This document shows positions 24,993 to 35,000 of a stretch of DNA of 40,899 nucleotides, piece by piece. Location of the stretch: assembly GCF_000719095.1 (NCBI RefSeq), contig NZ_JOEH01000045.1:1-40899 (forward strand), in the 5' to 3' direction. Below the pieces are notes generated by a model. It was given only the letters and a program-made list of their open reading frames with translations. It searched no databases and was not told where the DNA came from. Source of the DNA: Streptacidiphilus jeojiense. Lineage in GTDB: Bacteria > Actinomycetota > Actinomycetes > Streptomycetales > Streptomycetaceae. A program made the translations under genes and the position numbers. How positions within the stretch are numbered: the stretch's first letter is position 1; every line of letters begins with the position of its first letter.

Positions 24993-25198
24993 CCCTGCTA
25001 CGCAATTTCGCGAGGTTCTGGTACGACTTCGTCGTCGGCGACGACTGGCAGGTCGCCCTGGGCGTGGTGCTGGCCCTGGCCGCCTGCTACGGCCTGGTCC
25101 AGGGCGGGGTCAACGCCTGGTGGCTGCCGCCGGTCGCCGTCGTGCTCCTGCTGGGTCTGTCGCTGCTCCGGGTGGTGCGGACGGCCCGCCGGGGGTGA
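24989..25198 (+). CDS. small membrane protein (69 aa)
   Basis: GTG 24989 overlaps the preceding stop (GTGA), with AAGGAA 7-8 nt upstream. An amphipathic start (LLRNFARFWYDFVVGDDW) is followed by two membrane helices, VALGVVLALAACYGLVQGG and LPPVAVVLLLGLSLLRVV, and a basic end. No family recognised. Strict coupling to the COG4280-like gene suggests an accessory subunit of the same membrane complex. Confidence 0.8.
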   Translation: MTLLRNFARFWYDFVVGDDWQVALGVVLALAACYGLVQGGVNAWWLPPVAVVLLLGLSLLRVVRTARRG

Positions 25199-25255
25199 AC
25201 CGGTGGGGTGAACCGCGCAGTGCATCCCGCGGGGCGCATCCCGTGCGGTGAGACA

Positions 25256-25282
25256 GGGGAGGGCCGGTCAGCGGCCCTCCCC
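25256..25282. terminator. bidirectional terminator
   Basis: GGGGAGGGCCG-GTCAG-CGGCCCTCCCC, a perfect 11-bp stem with a 5-nt loop. It lies between the metal operon and the convergent ChrB-like gene, and the loop includes part of that gene's stop codon. Confidence 0.8.
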
Positions 25283-25873
25283 CTCCTCGGCGTAGACCCG
25301 AGCCGCGTACTCGTCCAGGACCTGCTCGCACTTGGCCAGCGCGGCCGTCGCCGCCGCCTTGCCGGACGCCGTCAGCACGTCCCGGTTCTCCACCTTGGCG
25401 AACCAGTTGCGCAGCTTCACCAGGTCCTCGTCGTTCTCCTCCAACTCGGCGTAGGTGAAGTGCTCGGCCCGGTACTCCTTGTCGATCTGCCCCAGAAAGT
25501 CCTGGCACCGGTCGACGATCTCCTCGTACTCGTCGTCACGGGCCGCGTTGAAGGCCTGCTCGACCTCCGCGCTGCCCGACAGCACCTCGGAGCCCAGCAG
25601 CAGTGCGCTGCCGCCCATCTCCACGATCTCGTTGCGCAGGACCCGGAAGGACCGTTCCGCGCTCGGGCTCTGCGGCAGGGCAGCGACCGAGTTCTGCAGG
25701 TAGATCGCACCCAGGCCCTTGATCTTGCGCCACACCCCGGCCCGCAGCCGGGTCGGCTCGGCCGGCACCTTGTAGACCAGGACCAGCCAGCGCACCCCGG
25801 AACCCTCCGGTGGGTGCCCGTCGGCCCGCCTCGCCTCGCTCTTCGGGGCGGGCTGTCCCGCTGCCTGTGCCAC
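25268..25873 (-). CDS. ChrB N-terminal-domain protein
   Basis: 201 aa. After a 25-residue polar start it reads WLVLVYKVPAEPTRLRAGVW, then RKIKGLGAIYLQNSVAALP, the signature of the ChrB N-terminal domain found in chromate-resistance regulators. The C-terminal half is highly charged (YAELEENDEDLVKLRNWF), and the second, catalytic-like ChrB domain is absent. GTG 25873 is preferred over GTG 25879 because the GGAGGA site sits 6 nt before it. It converges on the metal-transport operon, so a role in metal or oxyanion response is plausible, though no chrA is present here. Confidence 0.85.
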   Translation of the reverse strand: MAQAAGQPAPKSEARRADGHPPEGSGVRWLVLVYKVPAEPTRLRAGVWRKIKGLGAIYLQNSVAALPQSPSAERSFRVLRNEIVEMGGSALLLGSEVLSGSAEVEQAFNAARDDEYEEIVDRCQDFLGQIDKEYRAEHFTYAELEENDEDLVKLRNWFAKVENRDVLTASGKAAATAALAKCEQVLDEYAARVYAEEGEGR

Positions 25874-25989
25874 CTGCACTCCTCCACCGACCGGTCACGC
25901 GACGTACGTGATCAGAGTAGCCGTGCGGACCGCGGGGGAGTGTCGGGCCGCGTGACCGGACCCGACACTCCCACGCTTCTGGTGACCGG

Positions 25990-27612
25990 TCAGTTGCCCG
26001 GCACGTAGACGATGCCGCGCAGGGCCTCGCCGGACTGTGCCGTGCGCAGGGTCCGGAAGGTGTCTCCGGTCGCAGTGGTCGCGTGCAGGCGGTCGGTCAC
26101 GCTGACGAGGCGGTTGGGGTCGGCGCCCTCGTCGGTCGCGCCGGAGACCGTGGAGGTGATGCCCCAGATGGTGACGTCGCCGTGGGCGTCGACCTTGCCG
26201 GTGATGTTGCGCAGCCCGTCGGTGGCCGGGGCCCACGGCAGGCCGGTGGCGGGGTTGTCACCGGTCGGGTAGTGGGAGACGGCGTACGGGGTCCCCAGGG
26301 CGAGCCCCTGCTGGATCGTGTACTGCAGCTGCCAGGTGCCGTCGCGCAGCACCCACTTCTGCAGCCCGGCACCGGTCTGGGCGGCGGCGACGGTGTAGCT
26401 GCCGGTGGCCGGGTCGTAGGTGTTGGTGCCGTCGCCCTCGTCGGCGACGTACATCGTGGTGTCGTTGGCGAACCACACGCCGAACGGGAAGGACGTCGTC
26501 GACTTCAGTGCGGTGGGGAAGCCCTTGAGGACGCACATGTTCTCCGGCAGGCCGGTGGACTGCAGCGTCGCGGGGTCGTACGACAGCGCCTTGGTCGGCA
26601 GCGGCGCCCCGGGCACGGGCAGGCCGACGCCGTTCGGGCAGGCCTTGCCGGTGGTGTCGATGAAGTAGACGGTGTTGACGCCGTTGCCGCCGCTGCCCTT
26701 GGTGAGGTAGACGACGTTGTCATGCAGGGTCAGGCCGCGGAAGTTGGTGTCCTTGCCGACCTTGTCGGCCTTGTCGCCCAGCTCGGTGACGCTGAAGCCG
26801 CCGGCCGGAGTGGGCTGGCCGACCTGCTGCCTGCTCTCCGGCAGCCTCGACGGGGTGGCCAGCTGCGCTCCGGCGCCGGCTATCACGCCGACCGGCTGCG
26901 GGTTGCCGCCGTTGCCGGCGTTGCCCGCCATGAGGAACTCGTCCGCGGCGTTGTCGAGGATCGCGGAGCGGCCGTTGTTGCCGCTGTAGGCGTTGGTCTC
27001 GGTGAAGCCGAGCGACCCGTTGGAACGCAGCTCGGCGACCGCGCGGTAGTAGGAGGTGCCGACCGGGTTTGTCGGGTCGACCACGCCGGGCGTGTTGGAG
27101 TTCGACACGTCGGGGGCGTTCAGCGGCGCGACGTAGCCCATGAACGTCAGCGCGCTGCCGTTGCTGGAGAGGTTGAGTCCGAGCTCGGACTTCGAGGGGA
27201 AGCTGGTGACCAGGTGGTCGCCGTTGACGTCGGTCGGCACGCCGAGGGTGCGCACGGTGCGACCGGACTGGGTGAGCGCGTCGAGGAGGATGGGTGAGGA
27301 GACGCCGAAGCTGGCGTCCACCGACTCGTTGTTGAAGACCTCGGGGTAGCCGCCGTCGGCGACCGCGGTGACGCAGGCGGTGGTGCAGCCGGCCGGCAGC
27401 TGGGTGATGCCGGGAACGATCGAGCCCTTTCCGGCGGTGTAGACCGTACGGGAGAGGACGAGGTGGCCCGGAAGCATGACCCCGTGCCGGCCGGCAGGAT
27501 CACCGTGCCTCGCGGACGCGGCCGTGGCGGCGGTCGCCGCTGTACCGGGGGTCAGCAGAAGGCCGGAGAGGACGCCGCCGACGGCGACGGCAAGGGTGAG
27601 GCGAGAAGGCAT
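25990..27612 (-). CDS. secreted protein of unknown function, probable beta-propeller
   Basis: 540 aa. The signal peptide is RLTLAVAVGGVLSGLLLTPG at the start, chosen at ATG 27612 with AGGAGCG upstream; a longer frame opens at 27714. The mature protein has repeated beta-rich segments with Asp/Gly turns, such as GVWFANDTTMYVADEGDGTN, FRGLTLHDNVVYLTKG and TIWGITSTVSG, spaced like blades of a propeller. Two Cys lie close together (GCTTACV). I cannot name a catalytic site or a family. It stands alone, with intergenic DNA on both sides. Confidence 0.8.
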   Translation of the reverse strand: MPSRLTLAVAVGGVLSGLLLTPGTAATAATAASARHGDPAGRHGVMLPGHLVLSRTVYTAGKGSIVPGITQLPAGCTTACVTAVADGGYPEVFNNESVDASFGVSSPILLDALTQSGRTVRTLGVPTDVNGDHLVTSFPSKSELGLNLSSNGSALTFMGYVAPLNAPDVSNSNTPGVVDPTNPVGTSYYRAVAELRSNGSLGFTETNAYSGNNGRSAILDNAADEFLMAGNAGNGGNPQPVGVIAGAGAQLATPSRLPESRQQVGQPTPAGGFSVTELGDKADKVGKDTNFRGLTLHDNVVYLTKGSGGNGVNTVYFIDTTGKACPNGVGLPVPGAPLPTKALSYDPATLQSTGLPENMCVLKGFPTALKSTTSFPFGVWFANDTTMYVADEGDGTNTYDPATGSYTVAAAQTGAGLQKWVLRDGTWQLQYTIQQGLALGTPYAVSHYPTGDNPATGLPWAPATDGLRNITGKVDAHGDVTIWGITSTVSGATDEGADPNRLVSVTDRLHATTATGDTFRTLRTAQSGEALRGIVYVPGN

Positions 27613-28075
27613 CGGAACGCTCCTGGGTACGGGCGGGAGGTGCGCGGCAAGGACGTGCCTCACTTGGGTGGAGACAGGCCGCCAGCGGCCATTCCAAGGG
27701 AGGAGCGCGGTCAACGCAGGCTATGCCGGTGGTCTAACAGTTGACACAAACGCGCCCTAACGACTGAGTGAACACCGTCGCCGGCTCGTCGGCCTCGTCA
27801 TGGCTGCTCCTGACTAGCCGTCAACCGGTATGGGCAGGTTGGACGGCCGTCCCGCTGATGACGTCCCATCAGGCATGGGTCAGGCGGCGGAGCAACGACC
27901 ACGAATCTCACGACTACAGCAATGTAGACACGGCTGTGCCATGGTGCTCGCCTCCAGGCAGCCGGCGCAAGCACTCCGAGGGAGGAGGCTGAGAGCCGAA
28001 CCCACGCTGCAACGCGGTCCGGGAACTGGCGGTGGGATGCGCCGGCGGACGGCCGCTGTCTGCCCGCCGTTCGTG
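27613..28075. other. intergenic stretch with no convincing gene
   Basis: About 460 bp. A 74-codon plus-strand frame (27768-27992) has mixed composition and no ribosome site. No strong palindrome was noticed. It should contain the promoter of the secreted-protein gene, but I cannot place it. Confidence 0.4.
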
Positions 28076-29530
28076 TCAGTCGGGCCGCTTCCGGGATCCG
28101 TGCGACCGTTCCTTCGTGTACAGCCGCAGGGCCCGCAGCAGGACGGCGGGGCGTGCCAGTGAGTCGGGATGCGCCAGCATGGTCGTCACCCGCGCCATTC
28201 GTTCACTGGTGACGGTGTCGGTGACCGACTGCTCGAACAGCAGGCCGGCCACCCAGCGGGTGAGCCGGTACCCGCGCGGGTAGGGCCCGTCGACGTGCGG
28301 CAGGGCGAGGTCGGCGAAGGTGGACACCTGCCAGGCGGCGTCGACCACGACCCGGACCAGGGCGAAATAGCCGAGGGCCGGATCGGTCAGGGTGGTGTCG
28401 GTGGCGTGCAGGTAGGCGGACAGGCAGGAGGCGTGCAGGGCGGCCGAGGTCATTCCCTGCCCGTAGACGGGGTTGAACGAGGCCACCGAGTCGCCTGCGG
28501 CGACCAGTCCGGCGGGAAAGCGTCGCAGCAGGTGGAAGTCCCGCCGCCGACTGTCCGACTGATGGTAGGTCACCACCTCGCCGAGCATCTCGGCCCGCTC
28601 GGCGATGTCGCCGAACACGGCGGGGAAGTCCGTGCGGCAGCGCTGCAGGTAGTCCTTGGTATCCCGGCTGGGCCGGTCCTCGCCGTAGCCGGAGACCAGC
28701 ATGATCCAGCGCTGGTCCTCGACCAGGGTGAAGCCGCCGATCCGGGCCGGGGCGCCGGTCTGCGGATCTGCCGCGGCGACCGAGACCGCGTTCCACACGT
28801 CGGTGATCGCCGGGTCGTGCCGGAACACGGCGGTGGCGTAGTTGAGACGGATCGGCATCCGCCGCATCGGCGGGCGCGGCCATCCAGCCTGTTCCAGCCA
28901 GTCGCTGAGCCTGCTGGAGCGCCCCATCGCATCGACGACCAGGTCGGCGGCGAGGGCCGCGGCGTCGTCCGCGAGGTCGGCGCCGTCGGCACCCGCCGGC
29001 CGGTAGCGCACTCCGACCACGGCGTCCCCCTCCCACAGCAGCCCTTCGGCCTGCCCGGTGACCATGCGGATGTTGGGCGCGGCGAGGGTCTTGCGGCGCA
29101 CCAGTGCCTCCAGGAAGGGGCGGGTGCTGACCAGGACCGGCCAGTCCTGGTCGATGGGCGCGGTGACCCGGCGGCGGCCGTCGATGTAGAACCACTCGCG
29201 CGACCCGTCCTGGGGCGGGGTGACCGCACCCAGGGCCACTGCCTCGGCGACGAAGCCGGGGAACCATCGCTCCAGCTGGACCGCTCCGGCCGGGAGCAGC
29301 GCGTGCACCTGGCTCCCCTGCGGGACTCCCGCCCGCGGCCCCTGGTCCACCTCCGAGCCGTCACGCTCGACGATGAGCACCTCGTCGGCGTGCTCGCTGA
29401 GCACACGGGCGGCCAGCAGCCCGGCCATGCTGCCGCCGAGCACCACGGCCTGTCCCATCGTCACCCCGCCGCCCTGGGGCGGCAGCCCGGTGGCGATCTT
29501 CTCGAAGAGCCGCGCCTGAGAACCTGACAC
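28076..29530 (-). CDS. FAD-dependent oxidoreductase (epoxidase/hydroxylase-like)
   Basis: 484 aa. The dinucleotide motif is VVLGGSMAGLLAARVL (29-44, GxSMAG variant) with acidic Glu55 in IVERDG. A second FAD motif, GLVAAGDSVASFNPVYGQGM, lies in the last third. VVDAMGRSSRL resembles the DG-type motif of flavin hydroxylases. The GGSMAG and YGQGM combination is common in a streptomycete group of FAD oxidoreductases near LasC-type epoxidases. GTG 29530 follows GGGAG at 8 nt; ATG 29458 is an alternative. Monocistronic; the substrate is unknown. Confidence 0.87.
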   Translation of the reverse strand: MSGSQARLFEKIATGLPPQGGGVTMGQAVVLGGSMAGLLAARVLSEHADEVLIVERDGSEVDQGPRAGVPQGSQVHALLPAGAVQLERWFPGFVAEAVALGAVTPPQDGSREWFYIDGRRRVTAPIDQDWPVLVSTRPFLEALVRRKTLAAPNIRMVTGQAEGLLWEGDAVVGVRYRPAGADGADLADDAAALAADLVVDAMGRSSRLSDWLEQAGWPRPPMRRMPIRLNYATAVFRHDPAITDVWNAVSVAAADPQTGAPARIGGFTLVEDQRWIMLVSGYGEDRPSRDTKDYLQRCRTDFPAVFGDIAERAEMLGEVVTYHQSDSRRRDFHLLRRFPAGLVAAGDSVASFNPVYGQGMTSAALHASCLSAYLHATDTTLTDPALGYFALVRVVVDAAWQVSTFADLALPHVDGPYPRGYRLTRWVAGLLFEQSVTDTVTSERMARVTTMLAHPDSLARPAVLLRALRLYTKERSHGSRKRPD

Positions 29531-29767
29531 TAAGTCAACTCCCGCTCTCTTGAGTTTGGTTCACGAACAGCCGGGAGCGTAGCGGGTAGGCGTTCGGGAT
29601 ATCCAGAGCGCCTGGCACGCTCTCCTGGATCCGAAGTATGGGGTGCCGCGGACCCAGCTCGTGCTCACGCGCTGCCGGCGTCACCAGCGCACCGGCAATA
29701 CCGAGGGCGGGGGAGTCCCGATCGAAATCGTTCGCCGCCGGGCGCCGGCGCTGCTAGCTTGCGCGGC

Positions 29768-30262
29768 GTGATGACTGCTGATGACGTGCTGTCGGTTTTG
29801 GCCCTGTTCCGCAGGGCCGGGGTCGACGTCTGGATCGGTGGCGGATGGGGGATTGACGCCCTGGTCGGCGAGCAGACTCGAGACCATGAGGATCTGGACG
29901 TGATGCACCGGCAGGACCAGGAGGCCGCCCTGGTGGCGGTCCTGTCTGCGGCGGGTTTCGTCGAGACGCTGGACTGGAGGCCCGTCCGGTTCGTCGTGAC
30001 GGCCCCGGACGGCCGCCAGATCGACCTCCATCCGCTGGTCTTCGCCGATGACGGCTCCGCGGTGCAGGCCTCACCCGATCCACAGCACCCCTTCGCCTAC
30101 CCCGCCCCCTGCTTCGTGACCGGCACTGTCCAAGACATGCCCGTCCCGTGCCTGTCCGCCGAGCAGCAGGTGTACTTCCACCAGGGATACGAACCCAGGC
30201 AGCGCGACCTGCACGACATGGCGCAGCTGCGCCGGGTCTTCGGGACAGCCACGCAGTTCTGA
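29768..30262 (+). CDS. LinA/ANT(2'')-like nucleotidyltransferase
   Basis: About 164 aa. The fold signature GGGWGIDALVGEQTRDHEDLDV (residues 24-45) holds the conserved Gly-Trp and acidic metal ligands, with another Asp in RQIDLHPL. This is the arrangement of lincosamide nucleotidyltransferases (LinA/LnuA) and ANT(2'')-type enzymes, which adenylylate antibiotics. Environmental homologues are many and mostly untested, so resistance is only a possibility. TAGCTT lies 7 nt before GTG 29768, suggesting a leaderless transcript; ATG 29771 is the next codon. It stands alone. Confidence 0.85.
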   Translation: MMTADDVLSVLALFRRAGVDVWIGGGWGIDALVGEQTRDHEDLDVMHRQDQEAALVAVLSAAGFVETLDWRPVRFVVTAPDGRQIDLHPLVFADDGSAVQASPDPQHPFAYPAPCFVTGTVQDMPVPCLSAEQQVYFHQGYEPRQRDLHDMAQLRRVFGTATQF

Positions 30263-30372
30263 CCGCTCGTTTATGTGCTCCGCTTGTGCAATGTCTTGAC
30301 TGTGCATCAACTATGCGGCAGTGTCGCGGACTTGAACCCTCTGACGCAGAACCGCGGCTGCGCCGGTCCGAA

Positions 30373-30386
30373 TGTTAGCGCTAACA
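30373..30386. promoter_or_regulatory. LacI-type operator
   Basis: TGTTAGC-GCTAACA is a perfect 14-bp palindrome with a central CG, the form used by LacI-family sugar repressors. It lies about 40 bp upstream of the arabinofuranosidase gene. No LacI gene is in the window. Confidence 0.75.
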
Positions 30387-30426
30387 AATCCCTGAGTCGC
30401 ACTCCACCAGAGAGCTAGGGAGAGGC

Positions 30427-31893
30427 ATGAGGAACATCATCCGGACAAGGCTGGCCCGATTCGGGGCGGCTCTCGCCGTCCTGATCGGCGCGGTGGCCGG
30501 CGCCACCGCGACGGCCGGCACCGCACAGGCCGCCACCCAGGGACCGTGCGACATCTACGCCGCGGGCGGCACCCCGTGCGTGGCCGCGCACAGCACCACG
30601 CGTGCGCTCTACGCCGCCTACAACGGTTCGCTCTACCAGGTCAGGCGCGCCTCGGACAGCAGCACGCTGAACATCGGCGTGCTCAGCGCCGGCGGCTACG
30701 CCAACGCCGCGGCCCAGGACTCCTTCTGCGCCGGCACCAGCTGCGTCATCACCGTCATCTACGACCAGTCCGGCCGGGGCAACAACCTCACCGACGCCCC
30801 CGCCGGCGGCGCCGCCGGCGGCCCGGACAACCTCGCCAGCGCCACCGCGGCCCCGGTCACGGTCGGCGGCCACGAGGCCTACGGCGTCTACGTCGCCGCC
30901 GGCACCGGCTACCGGGACGACAGCACCTCCGGCATCGCCACCGGCGACGCCGCCGAGGGCATGTACGCGGTCCTCGACGGCACCCACTACAACGGCGGCT
31001 GCTGCTTCGACTACGGCAACGCCGAGACCAGCAACAACGACACCGGCAACGGCCACATGGAGGCGATCTACTTCGGCAACATCAAGGTCTGGGGCTACGG
31101 CACCGGTAACGGCCCCTGGGTGATGGCCGACATGGAGAACGGCCTCTACTCCGGGGTCAACGCCGGCTACAACGCCAACGACCCGACCGTGAGCAGCCGC
31201 TTCCTGACCGCCATCATCAAGGGAGAGCCCAACCAGTGGGCGATCCGGTCCGGGAACGCCCAGTCCGGCAGCCTGTCCACCTCCTACAGCGGAGTGCGTC
31301 CCAACGTCGCCGGCTACAACCCGATGCACAAGGAGGGGGCGATCATCCTCGGGATCGGCGGTGACAACAGCAAGGGCTCCGCCGGAACCTTCTACGAAGG
31401 GGTGATGACCTCCGGCTACCCGTCGGACGCCACCGAGAACTCGGTCCAGTCCAACATCACCGCGGCCGGCTACAGCACCAGTGCGAGCACCGGGAGCACC
31501 ACCGGACCGCTGCACGCGGTGGGCGCGGGCAAGTGCCTGGACGTCCCCAACGGCACCACCACGGCGGGGACACAGGTCCAGATCTACACCTGCAACGGCC
31601 TGGCGCCGCAGGCCTGGACCCACAGCTCGTCCAACCAGTTGACCGTCACCGACAGCGGTACCACGGACTGCCTGGACGCCAGCGGGAACGGCACGACGGC
31701 CGGCACCAAGGTGATCATCTATCCCTGCAACGGCCAGAGCAACCAGCAGTGGACGCTCAACTCCAACGGCACCGTGACCGGGGTCCAGTCCGGCCTGTGC
31801 CTGGACGTGACCGGCGCCTCCACCGCCAACAACGCCCTGGTCGAACTGTGGACCTGCAACGGCGGCAGCAACCAGCAGTGGACCCTCGGCTGA
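30427..31893 (+). CDS. secreted alpha-L-arabinofuranosidase B (GH54-type) with ricin-B (CBM13) domain
   Basis: 488 aa. A signal peptide ends near AQA-ATQ (residues 34-37). The catalytic domain (about 38-345) has GGCCFDYGNAE (190-200, the vicinal disulfide of AbfB enzymes), Glu212 in GHMEAIYFG as nucleophile and Asp313 in GIGGDNS as the probable acid/base. After a short Ser/Gly/Thr linker, a ricin-B lectin domain (about 362-488) carries three CLD / QxW units: KCLDVPN, DCLDASG, LCLDVTG. It removes arabinose side chains from arabinoxylan or arabinan outside the cell. GGGAGAGG lies before the ATG. The classical fungal enzymes use CBM42 instead of CBM13. Confidence 0.93.
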   Translation: MRNIIRTRLARFGAALAVLIGAVAGATATAGTAQAATQGPCDIYAAGGTPCVAAHSTTRALYAAYNGSLYQVRRASDSSTLNIGVLSAGGYANAAAQDSFCAGTSCVITVIYDQSGRGNNLTDAPAGGAAGGPDNLASATAAPVTVGGHEAYGVYVAAGTGYRDDSTSGIATGDAAEGMYAVLDGTHYNGGCCFDYGNAETSNNDTGNGHMEAIYFGNIKVWGYGTGNGPWVMADMENGLYSGVNAGYNANDPTVSSRFLTAIIKGEPNQWAIRSGNAQSGSLSTSYSGVRPNVAGYNPMHKEGAIILGIGGDNSKGSAGTFYEGVMTSGYPSDATENSVQSNITAAGYSTSASTGSTTGPLHAVGAGKCLDVPNGTTTAGTQVQIYTCNGLAPQAWTHSSSNQLTVTDSGTTDCLDASGNGTTAGTKVIIYPCNGQSNQQWTLNSNGTVTGVQSGLCLDVTGASTANNALVELWTCNGGSNQQWTLG

Positions 31894-31918
31894 CCGGTAG
31901 CGCGGTCAGCCGCTAGTC

Positions 31919-31963
31919 CGACCGCACCGACCGCACCGATCGCACCGACCGCACCGACCGCGC
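31919..31963. repeat. five tandem 9-bp repeats
   Basis: CGACCGCAC repeats five times (one unit with a T for C, the last with G for A) directly after the arabinofuranosidase gene, running into the terminator stem. Confidence 0.75.
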
Positions 31964-31997
31964 CGCGGCCGACGATCCTCCCCGTCGGCCGCGGCGC
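31960..31997. terminator. bidirectional terminator
   Basis: GCGCCGCGGCCGAC-N10-GTCGGCCGCGGCGC, a perfect 14-bp stem between two convergent glycosidase genes. Confidence 0.8.
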
Positions 31998-32057
31998 ACC
32001 CGTTCCCTCAGCGGCCGGGCAGCACGAGTATCTGCGCAGGACCCGGCCGTCACCGGG

Positions 32058-35000
32058 TCAGGGGAGGCTCCACTTCTGGGCGCTGCTGCCGTTGCAGGTG
32101 TAGATCTGCAACTGGGTGCCGGTGACGGTGGTGGATCCGGGGTCGTCCAGGCACTTGCCGGAGTTGGGGTTCACCAGGGAGCCGGATGCGCCCGGCTGCC
32201 ACTGCTGCTCCCCGGTTCCGTTGCAGGTGTACCACTGCACCTTGGTGCCGTCCGCAGTGCCGCTGTTGCTGACGTCCAGGCAGCCGCCGAGCACCTGGAG
32301 GGTGCCGTCGCTGCCGACCGTCCAGCTCTGGGCGGAGGTGCCGTTGCAGGTGTAGAGGTCGATCGGGTTCCCGTTGGCGGCGACGCTGTGCAGGTCGTCG
32401 GCGCACAGGCCGGTGCTGACGCCGGAGGTGATCGGACCGGTGGCCGGTGCGGTCCCGCCCCCTGCGGTGCTGAAGCCGACAGCGAAGACATGCAGCGCCC
32501 CCGCGCTCACGGCCGACGGCAGCCGTACGCTCGCCACCGTCTTCCCGGCGGTCAGCGTGACCGGCGCACTGCCGAACAGGTAGGTCTTGACCGTGTCGGA
32601 GGTGGTGCCCGCCTGGTTGCGGTAGGCGGCCGTGGCCGCGACGGTGCTGCCGGACAGCGCGGTCGCCGAGCCGCCGTTGAGGGTCCAGTCGGAGAAGGCC
32701 AGCGGGACGGACTGGGTGGTGCCGTCGGTGAAGGTGACGGTCGCCGTCCCGGAGGAGGGTCCGTTGCTCGCCGAACCGAGGAAGGAGATCGCCCCCGAGC
32801 CCGACGCCGCGATCGTCTGACCGTTCGCCAGGTAGTTGTCCGGCTGGCCCGCGGCGACGTTCGGCCAGGTGTAGGTCACCCCGCCGGCGCTGACCGTGCC
32901 GCCCGGGTTGACCCCGGCCGTGGACAGGGCTGTGGCGGAGTAGCTCCAGCCGCCGCCGTCGAAGTCGGCCGAGGAGGAGGCGGAGTCGGCGGAGATGCCG
33001 ATGTCGCTGTAGCCGGGGTTCCCGGCGTAGGAGGGCGGCGCGGCCGAGGCGGCCGAGGCCCAGGAGGTGTTGGCGGTGGTGCCGAGGGTGAAGCCCAGCG
33101 TCCCGCCGCCGCTGATCGCGCCGGCGGGCGCGTAGGCGTTGTTCCAGTCCGACCCGTTCCAGGTGGCGGACTGGACGTACGGGGCGTTGTCGGCCGCACC
33201 GCTGCCGTTGACCGTCAGCGTGCTGCCGGACGGCAGGGTGAGCACGGCCTGGGTGAACAGCGGCGAGCCGAGCGCCAGGTCGGCGGTGCCGGGGGTCTCC
33301 GGGTAGAGGCCCAGCGCGGACCACACGTACCAGGAGCTCATCTCGCCGAGGTCGTCGTTGCCGGCCAGGCCGCCGGGTGCGTCGGTCCAGATCTGGTCCT
33401 GGACCTGTCGGACCACCTTCTGGGTCTTGTACGGCTGGCCGACGTAGTCGTACTCCCAGGGGATGTTGAGGCTGGGTTCGTTGCCCAGGTCGGTGTACCC
33501 GTTGCCGCCCGTCAGCGAGGACAGGTCAGTGTCCAGGAAGGACGCCAGCTTGCTGTCGCCGCCCATGGCGGTGGCCAGGCCGTGCACGTTGAACGGCACC
33601 ATCGGGGTGTACTGCCAGGAGTCGCCCTCGACGAAGTTGGTCCCCGAGGTGGGCGAGAAACCGGAGCTCCAGGTGCCGTGGGCGTCGCGCGGCTGGATGA
33701 AACCGCTGCTGTAGTCGAAGAGGTTGCGCCAGTCCTGGGCCCGGTTGGCGAAGGCGCTCTGGTGCGCGGTGTCGCCCAGCGCCCCGGCCAGGGCCGACAC
33801 AGCGAAGTCGGCCGAGTCGTACTCCAGCGTGGTGGAGGCCGGGCCGTAGAAGTTGCAGCAGCCGTAGCTTCCGTCGCTGGGCAGGTAGCCCAACTGCTCC
33901 AGGTAGGACAGCCCGGGGCGGTCGTTGTTGGCGTTGGTGGCCTGGGCGACCATGTCGTTCAGGGCGGTGGCGCTGTCGAACCCGGTGGCACCGAAGGCGT
34001 GGTAGTCGGCCAGGATCTCGTCGGCCGGGTCGCCGACCATGACGTAGCTCTCGCCGTTGTCCTCGGACCACTTGGGGAACAGTCCGGTCTGCGCGTAGTC
34101 GTCGACCATGGACTGCGCGGTGTCCGAGGCGGCCTGCGGGTCGACCAGCGCTTCGAGTTGGGCCTGCGAGCGGTAGATGTCCCAGCCCGAGTAGTTGGCG
34201 TAGGCGGCCTGGTGGCCGGAGTCGACGGTGTGGGTCTTGCCGTCGAAACCGTAGTACTGGCCGTTGCTGTCGCTGATCACATTGGGGTGCAGCAGCGAGT
34301 GGTACAGCGCGGTGTAGAAAACCGCCTGTTGGGCGGCGGTGCCGCCGGAGGTGGCGACCCGTCCGAGCACCGAGTTCCAGGCGCCCAGTGCTGCGCTCTG
34401 GGTCGAGCCGAAGTTCCAGTTCGGGTTCTCCGCGGTGCGGTTGGCGACCGCGTTGGCGGTGGAGACGTAGGAGATGCCGACCTTGGCCTGCACCACCGGG
34501 TTGCTGGTGGTGTTGAAGGTGACGTAGCCGTCGCTCGCCGCGGCCTGCGGAGTCACCGCCTTGGGTGCGACCTTGGAGACCGGGGCCTTCCCGTGCAGGG
34601 TGGGCTTGTTCTTCGCCTCGGGGGTGCTCGGCGCGACGCCGGTCTTCGCGGTGGCGCTCGGGACGGCGTCCTTGACCGCCGCCGTCCCGTTGGTGGCGAA
34701 CGGCTGGTCGAAGACCATGTCGAAGTACACGGTGTAGGTGTTGCTCGCACCGCAGAACTTGCCGCTGGTGACCTGGCCGCTCACCTCGGTGCTGCTGACC
34801 ACGTTGAACTGGGTGTTGGAGTCGCCGTTCTGGCTGCCCGTCAACTTGAAGACCAGGTTGGCCTGGGTGGTGGACGGGAAGGTGAACCGAGCCATCCCGC
34901 TGCGGGTGGTGGCGGCCAGCTCGGTCTTCACCCCGTTGTTCAGCGAGACGGTGTACGAGCCCGGCGTCGCCGACTCGTTGGCGTGCGAGAACGCGTCCGT

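Noticed and set aside
31919..31963. Short tandem repeats as a CRISPR array
   Set aside because: 9-bp units without spacers, merging into a terminator; a simple tandem repeat.
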